Source: J061 sp003695725 [NCBI: Candidatus Schekmanbacteria bacterium] (GTDB lineage Bacteria > Schekmanbacteria > GWA2-38-11). Taken from it: a DNA stretch of 6,301 nucleotides. Positions 6,219 through 6,301 of the stretch are shown one piece after another. The stretch lies in assembly GCA_003695725.1 (NCBI GenBank), contig RFHX01000158.1, positions 1 to 6,301 on the forward strand, in the 5' to 3' direction. The translations under genes were made by a program, and so were the position numbers. The notes beneath the pieces are model-generated. The model saw only the letters and a program-made list of their open reading frames with translations, was not told where the DNA came from and made no database searches. Numbering within the stretch: position 1 is the first letter of the stretch; every line of letters starts with the position of its first letter.

Positions 6219-6301
6219 TTGATACAGAGAATTTAAGATATATCAATATCATTTTTTTCTAAAACTATACAAATGAAAATTTAAAAAATTTAAAGCTTTT
6301 C

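Noticed and set aside
6218-6247. Inverted repeat ATTGATA/TATCAAT with a 16-base gap overlapping the proposed -35 box, as a possible operator
   Set aside because: At this base composition a 7 bp inverted pair within such a short distance is expected about once by chance in the upstream region, and no regulator gene is nearby.

Overview
The window is one compact, AT-rich block (roughly one third G+C by eye) in which every supportable gene lies on the minus strand. It reads from right to left as a single probable operon: pgsA, panC, a GT2 glycosyltransferase, a second GT2 glycosyltransferase, a two-domain GT2-GT4 glycosyltransferase, and a WecG/TagA/CpsF-family glycosyltransferase. Gaps between genes run from an 8 bp overlap to at most 17 bp, there is no convincing terminator between genes, and one sigma70-like promoter can be proposed upstream of pgsA. 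The coding strand uses the standard code with ATG starts, apart from one TTG start.

The right third (about 4.7-6.2 kb) is housekeeping. pgsA is an integral membrane CDP-alcohol phosphotransferase that makes phosphatidylglycerolphosphate. panC is pantothenate synthetase, which supplies the precursor of coenzyme A and acyl-carrier-protein cofactor. Both carry complete family motifs and look functional.

The left two thirds (about 0.1-4.7 kb) is a glycosyltransferase cassette. It has three GT2 (GT-A fold) domains, one GT4 (GT-B fold) domain and one GT26 (WecG/TagA) domain, enough for up to five different sugar transfers. GT26 enzymes are known to add a ManNAc-type or uronate sugar to an undecaprenyl-diphosphate-linked GlcNAc-type acceptor. 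The set therefore fits assembly of a lipid-linked repeat unit for a surface polysaccharide such as an O-antigen, capsule, exopolysaccharide or enterobacterial-common-antigen-like glycan. No flippase, polymerase, ABC exporter, initiating phosphosugar transferase or nucleotide-sugar enzyme is present, so the full locus probably extends beyond position 1.

The organism is a bacterium with low G+C content, but the sequence does not fix its phylum. WecG-like enzymes occur in both Gram-negative and Gram-positive lineages. There is no RNA gene, CRISPR array, insertion sequence or phage gene in the window. I did not find an obviously new system. The points most worth a second look are the GT2-GT4 fusion, substitutions at two expected active-site positions of the WecG-family enzyme, the coupling of lipid and cofactor genes to a glycan cassette, and the start-site corrections.
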